Shown in pieces: positions 1 to 12,270 of a stretch of 64,000 bases of DNA. Position 1 is the stretch's first letter, and every line of letters begins with the position of its first letter. Below the pieces are notes generated by a model. The model did not search any database and had not been told where the DNA came from. It saw only the letters and a program-made list of their open reading frames with translations. Made by a program: the position numbers and the translations under genes. Source of the stretch: Cymodocea nodosa (taxonomy: Eukaryota; Streptophyta; Magnoliopsida; Alismatales; Cymodoceaceae); assembly GCA_036874045.1 (NCBI GenBank), contig JAZBRI010000004.1:1054001-1118000 (forward strand). Direction: 5' to 3'.

Positions 1-1115
1 ATTTTTGCATTTAACATATAAACATTAATAGTAGACAAAAGAATATTTACATCTAGATTATCATTGTCTACATTAGAATCACTTTGAGATGAAGTGGAGC
101 ATACCTCTTATGCTGTATAGTACACGTTTATTGGTACCTTTTCATTTGAACTAGATGAGCTACTAGAAGAACTACTATCATCCCAAGTAGCCTTCAACAT
201 CATTTTCTTTTTGTAGCTCTTCTTCTTCTTCTTCTTCTTCTTCTTCATTTCTTTTTCTTCTTCTAGTTGCAGTGGACAATCAAGTTGTATATGTCCCTGC
301 CTTTTGCATTTAAAGCATACTAGAGCATTGCTTTTTGATGTGTTGGCTTTGTTCTTTTTCTTCATTTATTTTCTAAATTTTCTAACCAATAGCACAACTT
401 TATCATCATTTAAGCTTTGAAATTCCTGAGTTGATGGAAAGGCCAATTCTTTCTTTGTTTCTATTTTCTTTTTAGCACTTCCTTCCTCATCTTTCCATTC
501 TTTCATTTGAACTTCATGGGCCAGTAGATTGCCCATCAGATCCTCTATTGAGTATTTGTTGAGGTCTTTGGAATCTTATATTGATGTGGACTTTTGCTTC
601 CAAACCACAGTTAAACTTCTAAGGATTTTCTATACCTATTCACAGATAGAAAATTCCTTTCCTAAACCTCTTAAGCCATTAATAATCTTAGTAAATCTAG
701 AAAACATATCAGTAATTGTTTCATCATCAAACATTTTAAATAATTCAAGCTTTCTAAGTAAAATGCTGATTTTTGTGTCTTTCACTTGGCTGATTCCTTT
801 CAAGGTTATTTAAAGAGTTTTCCAAGCTTCGTGAGCAAATTTACAAGTTGAAACTTTATTGTATTGTTTAGTAGATAAGGCACAATAAATTATATTCAAT
901 CCTCGAGCATCCATTTGGATGATTCTCTCATCCTCCTCAATCCAATCATCCTCATGATTAGGTGGAATAGGTGTTCCTAGGACTACCATTTTCCAAAGAC
1001 TCACATTAGAGCTCCTGAGGAAACATTCTGTCTTGTTTTTCTAGTAATTATAGTTAATACCATCAAACAAGGGAGGACGATGGATGTTCTGACCCTCTCT
1101 ATGAAAAGTTGCCAT
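1..1115 (-). pseudogene. Ty1/copia gag remnant of outer element H
   Basis: Minus-strand gag of a SIRE-like copia element, running off the window edge. An ATG at 1115 opens a reading that contains the copia gag (UBN2-type) region around 1004-810, followed by further gag reading to about 550. A CCHC zinc knuckle (CFKCKRQGHIQLDC) lies near 320-275, then a lysine run and a serine run encoded by GAA/AAG and AGT/TCA-type triplet repeats (about 160-260). There are several in-frame stops, for example where the family has W near 1048, so it is not translatable as it stands. Gag normally forms the virus-like particle and binds RNA. The PBS and LTR lie immediately upstream (1151-1700), fixing the orientation. 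Family assignment comes from the zinc knuckle and similarity to the gag of element A (3061-4725). Confidence 0.8.
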
Positions 1116-1150
1116 GATCTCAAATGGTTAAATCTATAAAAAAGAGATCA

Positions 1151-1167
1151 ACCAACTTTAATACCAA
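1151..1167 (-). other. Degenerate primer binding site of element H
   Basis: Read on the minus strand this is TTGGTATTAAAGTTGGT, one base inside the LTR end, matching the usual plant copia site TGGTATCAGAGC (initiator tRNA-Met) with several changes. It fixes the left edge of the H LTR. Confidence 0.6.
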
Positions 1168-1168
1168 T

Positions 1169-1700
1169 TGTTAGGATCTTATGACTCACCAAAGGGGGGT
1201 GAATGGTGATCTATGTATTAATCAAAACTTTTACTAACTTCACTAACTAATTTGATTTATCAATTTGCACAAGTAATAAATAGAAGTGTAAACATTCACA
1301 GTAGAAATATAAACAAGAAACACAAGGGAATTTTAGGTGGCTCACCAACTCGGATAGTCCACCCCCAAGGATCACTTAGGCTTCACTAAGTATTTCAACA
1401 CTTACATATACTTGCTTTCAGGTCAAAGCAAGAACCAACCATTCACTTAAGCTTTCTAGTCGTAGCTCTAACCAACCACTCAGAAGTTTTCAGGTATAAA
1501 CTTTAGTAAACCAACATCTTGAGTTTTCAAGTCGAAACTCAAACCAACTTGAATGAAGCTTTAAGGTTGAAGCTACAAACCAAATGATCCTTCTTGGATC
1601 AAACTTTCAACACTTGGAGAGCTTTAAGAATCTTCTTGTAAATCCAGCTTTCAATCGATTCTATGTTGTAGTCAATCTGAATTGAGCTTTCTTCTGTAAC
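1169..1700 (-). repeat. LTR of copia element H, first part (split by element A)
   Basis: It starts TGTTAGGATC at 1169. The other half (15988-17026) ends GGGTCCTAACA, so the rejoined LTR is about 1.57 kb with 8-bp inverted ends TGTTAGGA/TCCTAACA. The break point is marked by the element A insertion and its 5-bp flanks gtaac (1696-1700) and gtaat (15983-15987). The 3' end in element direction abuts the PBS at 1151-1167, so this is the 5' LTR of the minus-strand element. Confidence 0.8.
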
Positions 1701-2925
1701 TGTTAGGAATTTTGTTTTGATGATATATGCTTTATTAAAGTTTTTAAATAAGTCTAAATAATATTCTCTAAGTATAATTCTCACGTAATTAAATGTTAAT
1801 AGGTTATCGGAAAGTTTCATTTTTATTTCGGATAGTTAACTTTCAGATAGTTAAAGTTTTTGAATAATTAGATTTTTGATAGTTAAACTTTTAGATAGTT
1901 AACGTTTCATTTTTGTCAAATAGTTATGTTAAAAACTTGTATAGTTAAGTTATCTACACGTGTGTTTTTAATATTTTAAGTTGTCAAGTATTTTTCATGT
2001 GCGTTCAGTAATGAAAATCGAATAGTTAGATAACTATTCGAGTTTTTATACGCATGGATAGATAACTGTTCGAGTTTTATAAAATGACTAACGAACAAAT
2101 AAGTTTTCTATGTTCAGTCACGTGCTTTGCAGGTGCAAAAACTCGAAGAGTTACAAATAAGTGTTCGAATTTTTACAGGACTTAAATGATAAGTGTTCGA
2201 CTAAAACGAAGAGTTAGAAGATATTCTACAAGACTCCAAGAAGATAAAGTTTCGGTGAATCTACAGTGGAGATCATGGAAACTCAAAATGATAGTGGAGA
2301 AAGTGGAAATTCAAAAAGATAGTAATTTGGATTAAAGAAAAAATTAGTATGTGAATTATGGATTATGGATTAAGTGGATGAACATGCTTAATGTGAAGAC
2401 ATAGTTCGACTACTAATAGAGAGTACGAGCTACATTACAATTAAGGATCTTAATCTCAAAAACCAAGTCTGAATATTCAATCTGGATCCCTAACTGAAAA
2501 ATTAAGTTTGAATATTCATATCTAGAAAAATTCTCCAACATTAGAAGAAGTTTGAAATTCCAAGCAATTTCAGAAAAGGAGCTGCAAACGCAAGAAGTCT
2601 GGAAATTTGACAATTGGAGAAGAAGAGATACAGAAGCTGAGCAAAAAGAAGGAAATGAGCTATGTGCATAAAGATCAGGTTTTATACAATTCAAAATTAG
2701 TTTTGAATAAGGACTTCATTTTTCTATTTGAATTGTATATCGGACATTACTGTATCAAAACCGTTAAGAAGGGAATTAAGTTGAAAAGATATTGTAAATT
2801 CTGTCTTTAAAGTTTATAAAGAATAGAATTTCATTTACGAGTGTTTTGTACTCTTGTTTTATCCGTTGGTAATTTAATTACTAAAGACACAATTCACCCC
2901 CTTCTTGTGATACAATGATCCTACA
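1701..2925 (+). repeat. 5' LTR of element A
   Basis: Starts TGTTAGGAATTTTG and ends GATCCTACA, repeated at 14760-15982. The first half (about 1825-2230) is packed with variants of CGGATAGTTA in both orientations and has an ACACGTGT palindrome at 1956-1963 and a CACGTG near 2117. The last 60 bases carry the usual copia LTR ending AATTCACCCCC. The motif array lies in the presumed U3 and may be enhancer sequence; this is inference. Confidence 0.9.
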
Positions 2926-2926
2926 A

Positions 2927-2939
2927 TTGGTATTAGAGC
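2927..2939 (+). other. Primer binding site of element A
   Basis: TTGGTATTAGAGC directly after the 5' LTR matches the plant copia initiator tRNA-Met site TGGTATCAGAGC with few changes. Confidence 0.8.
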
Positions 2940-3060
2940 TTTTATTATTGTCAGATTGCCTACACTCTACTATATCTAGTATCAAAGCATCTGAAAAGCT
3001 TTCATTTCTCTAGTTAGAAATCGATTTTTCCTGTCATTTACTTAGGATCATTTGTTTAAA

Positions 3061-4725
3061 ATGGATAATACTGAAATCTTACTTATGACTGAAGGACAGA
3101 CCACTAATCGTCCTCCTATGTTCGAAAGTAGCAATTATGGCTATTGGAAATATAGAATGAAAGTATTCTTTGAGTCAATTGATTTCAAACTATGGCATAT
3201 AATTAGCAATCCTATAGTGTTAGTTACGACTCCATATGATACTTGGACTTTTGATGAAAATGAGCGAATGACATTGAATGCTAATGGTTTAAACATCTTG
3301 TTTTGTGCTTTATCTCATGATCAATTTAACAAAGTTTCTGCATATCAAACTGCATATAAGATATGGCATGCATTAGAAGTTACTAACGAAGGTATTAACC
3401 AGGTCAAGGAATCTAAGATTAATATGTTAGTACATAAATATGAACTTTTTAAAATGCACGAAAATGAATGTATCTCTGATATGTTTTCCCGTTTTCTTGA
3501 GATTGTAAATTTATTAAAATCTTTAGGCAAGAAATTTGAGGAAAAAGACTTGGTAAGAAAGATCCTTAGATCTTTAACTAAAATTTAGGCTCAAAAGACA
3601 ACATCTATTGAAGAGTCCAAATATTTAAATACATATACTCTCGATGATCTCATAGGAAATCTGACAGCCTATGAAGTACAACATTTAGATCCAAAAGGGA
3701 AGAATCCTAGAAAGGATCTGTCTTTTGAGGCTAATAAAGTCTTAGAAGTCACTAGTGATTTTGACGATGATTTACTGTTGTTGACCAGAAAATTTAGAAA
3801 TCTATTGAAGAAATGTAGGAACTTCAGGTCAGCAAAGACATCTAGAGATATGGAGAAGAAGTCATTCATGAAAGACAAAATCATATGCTACAAGTGCAAT
3901 AGACTGGATCACTTTCAAACTGATTGTCCTCTCAACAAAGATAAGAAGAATTCAAGGAGGAATTTCAGGAGTAAAAAATTCAGAAAGAGAAGGGCACTTA
4001 AAGTGGAATATGATGACTCTTCAGTTTCACAAAGTGAAGAAACAAAGGATTCAACATCAAACAATGAATCCTCATCAACATTAGATTCAGAAGAAAATCT
4101 GGCAAACGTATGCTTCATGGCGAAATCTAGTGAGGTATCCTCTGATCAAAATGCTAGTTTTGATGGATTACTTGTTGAATACAATAAACTGGCTAGAAAA
4201 TGTAAGAAAGTAAAAATAGAAGGAAAGAACACTAGGAAAATGCTAGATGAATTTGAAAATAAGATTGATTTTCTGAACTCTACGTTGAATAAATTTAAAG
4301 AAGAAAATCAAAAGCATGCACTGGAAATTTTAAAGTTTACTGCAATAGAAAGAAAATTGCATGCTAATTGTGAAAATTTAATTGCTGATAAAAAGAAAAT
4401 GATCTATGAAATTGAAAAACTGAAACTGACTATTAATGATTTAAATTCAAAAATTGATATGTTAAAGATTAAGGTCTGCGATCAAAAGGCTATATTAAGT
4501 AAATGGAATAATAATCAAACTATAACAAATGAACTTAGTAGTAAAATATCAAATGTAGAAAAACATGGTATTGATTTACACAATGCATCTTTTGAAAATT
4601 ATATATTGCATGATGGTACTACTAAAAGTAATGTCTTTATTTCTAGTACTAAGAATAGTAAGAGAAAAACTATTCCATGTGTGATTAAAAAGGGAGATAA
4701 ATATGTGCAAATTGATAAAATGTAG
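3061..4725 (+). pseudogene. Element A gag
   Basis: Gag of element A, starting at the ATG at 3061 (the preceding open codons have no ATG). The first block, to a TAG at 3586-3588, contains the copia gag core. The second block (3778-4725) has a CCHC knuckle (CYKCNRLDHFQTDC, about 3889-3930), a basic stretch, an acidic/serine-rich stretch, and a long predicted coiled coil rich in K, E, L and N (about 4180-4520). A large gag with a C-terminal coiled coil is typical of SIRE-like copia elements. The TAG at 3586 falls where the family has W. A frame change separates the two blocks, so no full-length Gag can be made. Confidence 0.85.
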
Positions 4726-5102
4726 CATATAATTGATAGCATACGATGCAAGAATTTCAAAAGAAATTTTCAAAAAAATCAAGCTAAGACATTTGAGAAT
4801 TTTAATATTTTTGATCAGTTTTCTTTATATTTAAAAAATATCAGATATTGGAATTAGCAATCAAATAATGTCAGAAATGAAAATTTCAACTTTGGTTTAC
4901 ATAGAGATAAATGTTTTGATAATTATAACACTAAGAGAAATAAACGTAAGAATAATTATCAGAAAATAGATAAGTTAAAGTTTAAAAATATTGATTATTT
5001 TGATATGACTCTCTCTAAAATTCTTGGACCCACTCAGAAATGGGTTCCAAGAGATAACATCTCTTCTTAACTATTTTGTAGGTACACAAATTAAAATGAA
5101 TA

Positions 5103-5495
5103 ATGGATAGTGGAGCATCTAGCCACATGAATAGAGATATACGATTACTTACAAAAGTAACAAAAACCAAGAACGGACAAGTTACCTTTGGAAATAAAAG
5201 TAAAGCAAATATCTTTGGGTCTAGCAAGGTTCAGGTAATTGAAAAATGCTTTATAAATGATGTCTTATTAGTGGAAAACTTAGGTTTTAATTTATTGAGT
5301 GTTCCTATTTTAATGAAGTTTTATAGAGTAATTTTTGAAAAAGATTCTTGTAAAATTATGGACATGTCTACAAACGAAATTTTATTCACTATATACAAGA
5401 AAGGATCCATTTGTATTCTGAATTTACCTTCCGATATTATTAAAGACAATGCTTGCTTAAATCGGATGAAGTTATTTTATGACATAGAAGGCTAG
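5103..5495 (+). pseudogene. Element A aspartic protease region
   Basis: Retroviral-type aspartic protease that would cut the Gag-Pol polyprotein. The active-site motif DSGASSHM sits at about 5106-5130. The region runs into the integrase pre-domain (RLGHSNLKLL near 5490). It lies between gag and integrase as expected for Ty1/copia. The reading breaks near 5495 and upstream near 5095. Confidence 0.8.
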
Positions 5496-6459
5496 GACAC
5501 TCAAACTTAAAATTATTACAAAAGCTGTCTAAAAAGAATCTAGTTAGAGGTTTACCTAGTATTAAGTACTCAAAAGAGTTTAAGTGTGATGCATGTCAAC
5601 TAGGTAAATTATATAAAATATCCTTTAAAAGTTTAAATGAAATAACAAGCAAAAGAGTATTAGAACTAGTGCATATGGATTTATTTGGACCTACTAGGAC
5701 AACTAGTCTAGAAGGTAAACATTATGCTTTTGTACTAGTTGATGACTATTCTAGATTTACTTGGGTCTATTTTCTAGCTAATAAAACTAAAGTTTTTGAA
5801 ATATTTAAGATATTCTGTAATAAAGTTCAGAATGAGCAAAATGTTAAAATTCAAAAACTTAGGAGTGATCATGGTACAGAATTTGATAATGATCAAATGG
5901 ACACCTTTTGTGAAGAATTAGGCATAGATCATAGGTACTCATTTCCAAGAGCTCCTTCATAGAATGGGATAGTAGAACATAAAAATAGATCACTTCAAGA
6001 AATGTTCAAAACCATGTTAAATGAAAATAAGTACCCCTATCTCTCTAAGCAAAAGCAGTTCATATAACATGTTATGTTATAAATAGAGTACATCTAAGAC
6101 CAATTTTGGATAAAATTCCTTATGAGATATGGTATAACAGGGTTCCCAAAATAAATTATTTAAAACCCTTTGGTTGTAAGTGTTTTATTTTAAACACTAA
6201 GGAACAAAGAGACAAATTTAGAGCCAAATCAAATGAGGGTATTTTTGTTGGTTATTCCATTAGAAGTAACGCATATAGAGTATATAACAAATCAATAGAA
6301 ACCATTGAGGAAACCTTACATGTGAAATTTCATGAAAATTCTTATTTGGATTTTAGACATGTTGAAAACTTTGATTCAGAAATTCTCTTAAAAATGATAC
6401 CAAATGATGTTAACAGAGAAATTGAGAGATTATCTGACGGAATAAGAAATATAAACTAA
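5495..6459 (+). pseudogene. Element A integrase
   Basis: Copia integrase. The zinc-binding pre-domain (5495-5660) is followed by the catalytic core with the first aspartate in HMDLFGPT (about 5672-5695) and the second in RSDHGTEFD (about 5860-5890). The glutamate lies in NGIVEHKN (about 5963-5986), just after a TAG at 5960-5962. A C-terminal part (6106-6459) holds the copia motif KPFGCKCFIL. The catalytic triad can be seen but is split by a stop at a position where the family has Q, and by a frameshift near 6030-6100. Confidence 0.85.
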
Positions 6460-6599
6460 ATGATGAAGATTTAGAAGAAAATAATGTCATACCTATAGAA
6501 AATGTGGAACAACATAGAAATTGGCGTTATGCTTCATCTCATCCTATTGATCAGATAATAGGCAATCCTAATCAAGGGGTTAGGACTAGGTCATCAGTA

Positions 6600-7560
6600 G
6601 TCAACATTTGTGGTGCTTACTCATTTATTTCTTTACTAGAACCTAAGAAAATTGAAGATGCCTTAGAAGATGAATTTTAGTATTTAGCTATGCAAGATGA
6701 GCTAAATCAATTTATAAGAAATGAGGTATGGGATCTAGTTCCACCACTTGAAAATCATTCCATAATAGGAACAAGGTGGGTATTTAGAAACAAAGTAGAT
6801 CAAGATGGACATATAGTTAAAAATAAATCTAGATTAGTTGCTCAAGGTTACAAGCAAGAGGAAGGAATTGATTATGATGAAACATTTGCTCTTGTTGCTA
6901 GACTAGAATCAATATGAATTTTGTTAGCATATGCTTGTTATATGGATTTCAAATTATATCAAATGGATGTTAAGACTACTTTTTTAAATGGATATATAAA
7001 AGAAGAAGTTTATGTAAAACAACCTCCAAGTTTTGAAGATTCAAAGCATCCTAAGTATGTTTATAAGTTTAAGAAGGCACTATATGGCCTTAAACAAGCC
7101 CCTAGGTCTTGGTATGAGAGATTATCTAAATTTCTTATGAAAAAAGGGTATTCTATGGGAAAGGCAGATCACACTCTTTTTATAAAGAAGGTCAAAAAAG
7201 ATATATTGGTAGTTCAAATCTATGTAGATGACATCATATTTGGAGCAACAAATGATAAATTAGTTGAGTCTTTTACGAAAGACATGACTAATCAATTTGA
7301 AATGAGTATGATGGGTGAATTATCATTTTTCCTAGGCTTACAAATTAAGTAGTTAGATCGGGGTACTTTTATTTTACAAGAAAAATATACTTAAAATTTA
7401 TTAAAGAGGTTTGGTTTAGACAACACTAAAACAAAGAATACACCAATGAGTACTATCACCAAGTTGGATAAAGATGACTTTGGAAAAACTATAGATATAA
7501 AAAAATATAGAAGTATGATTGGTTCATTACTTTATTTAACAGCTAGCTGACCAGATATTA
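6600..7560 (+). pseudogene. Element A reverse transcriptase
   Basis: Copia RT (RVT_2 type). It shows [15 protein letters not shown] (about 6770-6800), the [10 protein letters not shown] equivalent [11 protein letters not shown] (about 6960-6993), [11 protein letters not shown] (about 7083-7115) and the catalytic YVDD (in [10 protein letters not shown], about 7218-7247). Stops: TAG 6678-6680, TGA 6915-6917, TAG 7350-7352, TGA 7548-7550. The catalytic aspartates survive, but the frame is open only in pieces. Confidence 0.88.
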
Positions 7561-7639
7561 TGTTTAGTGTGTGTATTTGTGCTAGATATCAATCTAATCC
7601 TAAAGAATCACACCTACTTGCTGTTAAATGAATTTTTAA

Positions 7640-8171
7640 ATATCTATTAGGAACCATCAATTTCATATTATTTTACTTTAAACACAGTTCTCTAAATTTA
7701 ATAGGTTATAGTGATGCTGATTTTGCAAGATGTAAGTCTGAAAGAAAAAACACCAATGGCACATGTCAATTATTAGAAAATTCTTTAGTGTCTTGGTTTA
7801 GCAAAAATCAAAAATGTGTAGCATTATCTACAACTAAAGCTGAATATATAGCTACTACACTTTGCTGTGCTCAAATCCTATGGATTAGACAAACTTTAAA
7901 AGATTTTAATTTAGCCTATGAACCAACTAAGATTTTTTGTGATAGTAGTTTTGCAATAAGTTTGTCTAAAAATCCTGTCTTACATTCACAAGCTAAACAT
8001 ATAGAAGTTTGACATTATTTTCTAAGGGATAATGTTATAAAAGAAAAAATAGTATTAAATTTTGTTCCTACCACAAAATAATTAGCAGATCTATTTACAA
8101 AACCCTTAGATGAGAATACCTTTTCAAAATTACGATTAGAACTTGGTATCTGTAGGTTATTTGATGTTTAA
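7640..8171 (+). pseudogene. Element A RNase H and end of pol
   Basis: Copia RNase H. It carries SDADFARCKSERK (about 7710-7750), SLVSWFSKNQKCVALSTT (7782-7836), a TKAEY motif, and FCDSSFAISLSKNP (about 7938-7980), then LADLFTKPLDE (about 8080-8115), the typical end of copia pol. A TGA at 8010-8012 and a TAA near 8078 interrupt it. The coding end is about 8171. Confidence 0.85.
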
Positions 8172-9237
8172 ATTGTCATGTTCATTACATAACATTTTGG
8201 TTTGTTAAAAAGGTAGTTTTAGAATTTAATTTCTTTATTATTAAAACAAAACAAAAAAAATATCTATTTTCGAATTAATGTTTTTTGGTAGTTAAGAATT
8301 TATGAAATTTTGATTTTTATTGAAGTCAATTTATTTAAGAAAAATTCAGAAAAGATTACTTAAGGAAAGTTAATTTGATTCAATGTGAGTGCTAACTATA
8401 TTTTTGTTACTTATGTATATGTTATTACAGAGATTTTAACTGGAAAATACATAGAAAGTATGTACTATTTATTAAAGGAAAGTTATTAACATACTATTAG
8501 AAAAATTAAGTCTTACGGTTACCTCTTATTCAACTTACTGTCTTGTTTTATTTCCTTTTTATTTGCAATTACTTAAGTAATTAAGTCCATTGGGAGATCT
8601 TAAACCCTAGTCACTTAAACCAATTGGTTTGGAATGTGTTGACTGAAAACTCATTTTACAAGTAATTCAGATTATATTTAAAATAATAAAAAAAATTACC
8701 TATTCTCACTTGTCATTGAGTAACTGGTTATCTTTCCCCTAAGCAAGGGATTGTGATCACGTAAAAAGATGATATTGTGGGAGGTAATACATAAAGTATA
8801 TATATATATATGAATATAAACAAAAAAAAAGGGGGCAATGTACTCAAACTTAATTTATTTTACAAGTGTTATAATAATCCTACCATAATCTATGCATATA
8901 ATCTTTGTTATTTCTCTTTGTTATTATCTACTCTTTACACATAATGTATTGTATTTATTTTCTTATGTTCGTGTACTCCTTATTGAATTCTTTTAACTTA
9001 CCTAAAGGTATATCTCTATGAATTATCTTTTGTAAACTGAATAAGATAAAAGCCAGAAAGTCTAAATTGTTAAATCTACTACTTTTTTCTGTATTTAATT
9101 AATATAAAAAAAAGAGAGACTCAAATCTATTTAAGGCTTAATAACCAACTTAAGTCAGCTATTTGACCTTTTAATGCCAAATCTATTGGGGCTTGGCAAC
9201 CCAATTTAAGTACGCCATAGATTCTTTAGACTACATT
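8172..9237 (+). other. Non-coding spacer of element A after pol
   Basis: No gene seen. The spacer holds a short AT microsatellite at about 8799-8812 and purine-rich tracts (for example 8822-8835). It leads into the hairpin-rich block at 9238. No open frame of note on either strand. Confidence 0.6.
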
Positions 9238-10080
9238 TATGTAGGGGGAGCAATTTCTCATATAATAATTCAACCATTATGAACTATCATATGCTTTAAT
9301 GAAAGAATCAGCATAATTTCAGGAAATTAACATTAATTAAGTACATTTCTGAACTATTGGTGAAATACAGGCTTTTTAGTTCTTAAGTATCTGAATTTTC
9401 TATTATTTCGGAAGGTTATATTGTATATACCGAATAGTTATGTTTTAAATGATTAAAAGAATATTTTATTATTTCCTGAAGTACACTTGTCGAAACCTAA
9501 ATGCATATCTTAAGTGAATGTTTGGTAAGTTATCTAGTAACTCTCCGAAATGCATCTAAGCATCGGATAGTTAGGTTTATAAGTATCCGAAAATATCTGA
9601 ACTCCTTAAGTTAGAATTATGAACGTGTTGAATTTCATTACTTTATTATGTCTCAAGTTGAAACTCGAACAGTTATGCTTAAGTCTTCGACTTTTATGCA
9701 TATCCATCCGAGAAACTCAAATAGCTAACTTAATATTATTATATTTTTCTAAAAGACTTAAACTATGACAATAACTATTCTAGTTTGTTGTATAGTTATG
9801 TGCTTTCCTACTCACAAAACTCGAATAGTTATCATAAGTCTTCGAGTTTTCTCACTTTTCACTAAGCCTGAAGTTATTTTTTTTACACGAACAGTTACGC
9901 TAAGTATTCTGCTTTTGTCGTTTGTAAAACTCGTACAATTATTGTAAGCATTCGAGTTATTTATCAGTAACAGATCTTATATTTATGATTTCAATGATTG
10001 AATCCATTTATAAACTCGAAGAATTATAAATGTTTTACTAACAACCTTTTGTGTTTCTACCTTGGTAAAACCCTAGTTTC
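9238..10080 (+). promoter_or_regulatory. U3-like hairpin-rich block upstream of accessory ORF (element A)
   Basis: It begins with a polypurine tract (AGGGGGAG, 9243-9250). From about 9261 it aligns by eye with the U3 of gypsy LTR family R (compare 34630-34830 plus, 48560-48470 minus): shared pieces include TATGCTTTAAT, AACATTAATTAAGTA and CATTTCTGAACTATTGG. It then carries many inverted motifs (TCCGAAATGCAT, CGGATAGTTA, AACTCGAACAGTTA, AACTCGAATAGTTA) through about 9960. A TTATATTTATG box near 9975 and a telo-box-like AAAACCCTAG at 10067-10075 precede the ORF at 10133. Promoter function is inferred. Confidence 0.5.
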
Positions 10081-12270
10081 ACAATCTTTACTTCCACTAA
10101 GTCCTATAGTGCACAGCGAAGATTAATCAACAATGTTAGGATGTGGTAGAATGACAAAAGTGCAGAAAAGAAAGATGGAACTTCAAAAGATAGAAAATGA
10201 AATTAACGACATCTACACAAGGTATACTTTTTTTAATGAAGTACTACATGAAATTAGAAAAGTTGTTCAAGACGAGAAAAATTTCTATTGGAAGTTTATT
10301 CGCAATTATGTTGAAACACAGTTTAGACTAAAACAAACCAAACTTTCTGCATTATAACTATGGAAACGAACTTTACAACCTAACCCTGTGGTTGTTACAA
10401 GTTCTAGACATGTACTTGAAAAATCGCTACAGTCTATCACTTATTATGGAAAGAAACGAAGACCAATGATAGAAACTGCCAATAGGGAATTAGAATCTTT
10501 GTATTCCCAGCATTATTTTCCCCCAACTATTTTAGACGACATCCAACAATTTATTGATGAACATAAAACTGCCATTTAGAAAATGGGCCTTCAAAGTGAA
10601 AGACAAAAATTTTATCAACTAAAATGGCAGAGGTTGAGAGCTTAAAACTCTATATTCCATTATTACAACCTAGGCATCATAGTGAAGGACCATCAAGACC
10701 ACAAATACCTTTAACAAGAGAAATTAAGAAAACTTTAGAACCTCCTGAACAACCAGAAACACTGCAGACATATAGTTAGAAAAAGAAGAAGACATTCGAA
10801 TATTTTGGACTGACTACAGATGTACAAGGCATATTGCAGCAAAGAGAAGAATCATTGAAAAATGGAAAACTATGTTCCATTGCAGAAGCTAGACAGACTT
10901 TTGTGTTAGGAATCTCAGTAGATGTGAGAAATATCGGATTACAAGCATACACTCTAAGGTATTGTGTCACATTAGTGCATAATGTTTCTTTTAATATAAT
11001 GGACAATTTTTCACATCATGCTGCAAGCACACATTCTTTTCCTATGAAAAGAGAACATGTAGGAAATTTTAATGTTACATATACAGATGATTTCAATTTT
11101 GATGATATTTTTGACGACATAGACATTAAGTCTATGAATTTTGAAGATATTTCATCTGAAGAGGAATGTACAAATATTCTTCCTCTTACTGTATCTCGAA
11201 TAGAGACTTTTGATTTTTGGTATAGTTGCTTATACTACAGTTTATGCATGTGGTTATGTCTGTTATAGTATACAATATATTTGTTGATAAATGTATATAA
11301 TCAACAAACTACACAATTACAAATAGAATATAGCACTGCCAATGTCTCAAATATAGCAATTTCAGAAATACAGAATGAATCTATTATAGAACATTCTTTC
11401 ATACAAAGACAGTTATTGTATAGATCAATCATAGAGATAAATGTTGCTGATAGACAGATTAATACAGAGACTGTTGCTACTGATATGTTTCAAGAAGATC
11501 AAACAAAGGTATTTCAGTAGATTATTGATACAACTATAACAGATATTTCAAACATTTATACTAGCTTTGATGGAAATTCCACTAGTTCTGAAAGATCTGA
11601 AAATATAGATACTACTGATAATTTTGAAACCAGTCCCAGATCAAAACATCATGACAGGAAAATACCTAATCCTGAATAGAATTTAGATGACAATACATTA
11701 TTATGGTTCAGAAATAACTCCTGTTATGAAAAATTTCAGACATATAAAACTTTTACAGTTTTATATTCAAGACTAGTTAAGTTTGAAGGGATGGCACATA
11801 TACGAGAAATGTTTGAATTTCAATGCTTGTTGATTCTACTTTCACAACAGCTAGGCCATCTTGTTATTCTAGAACTTATAAGTTGTTTTTACTCAAACTT
11901 AACAATGGAAGAAGGTATTCATGTTTTCAATATACAAGACTATGACATATATTTAACTCCAAATTTACTTTATCAAATACTTGGTCTGAAAAATGAAAGA
12001 GTTAAATTATCAGAAAGAAAATAGGTTTATCAATTGGGATGAGACATTAAAGGTTTAGCCAAAGATCTAACTGCCAACAATCCAATGAGATTACTAAATG
12101 ATTTAAATGGCCAAGCACGTTTTATTGCAAAAATACTACATGCTTCACTCTTTTAGAGGTTTGGTCATGGTGTAGAAGTTGGCAAATGTTGTATTTATAC
12201 TACATATGCATTAATTAACCATATACAGGTGAGCTGGTATGATATTTTTGTTTCTCATATCTTACATTTG

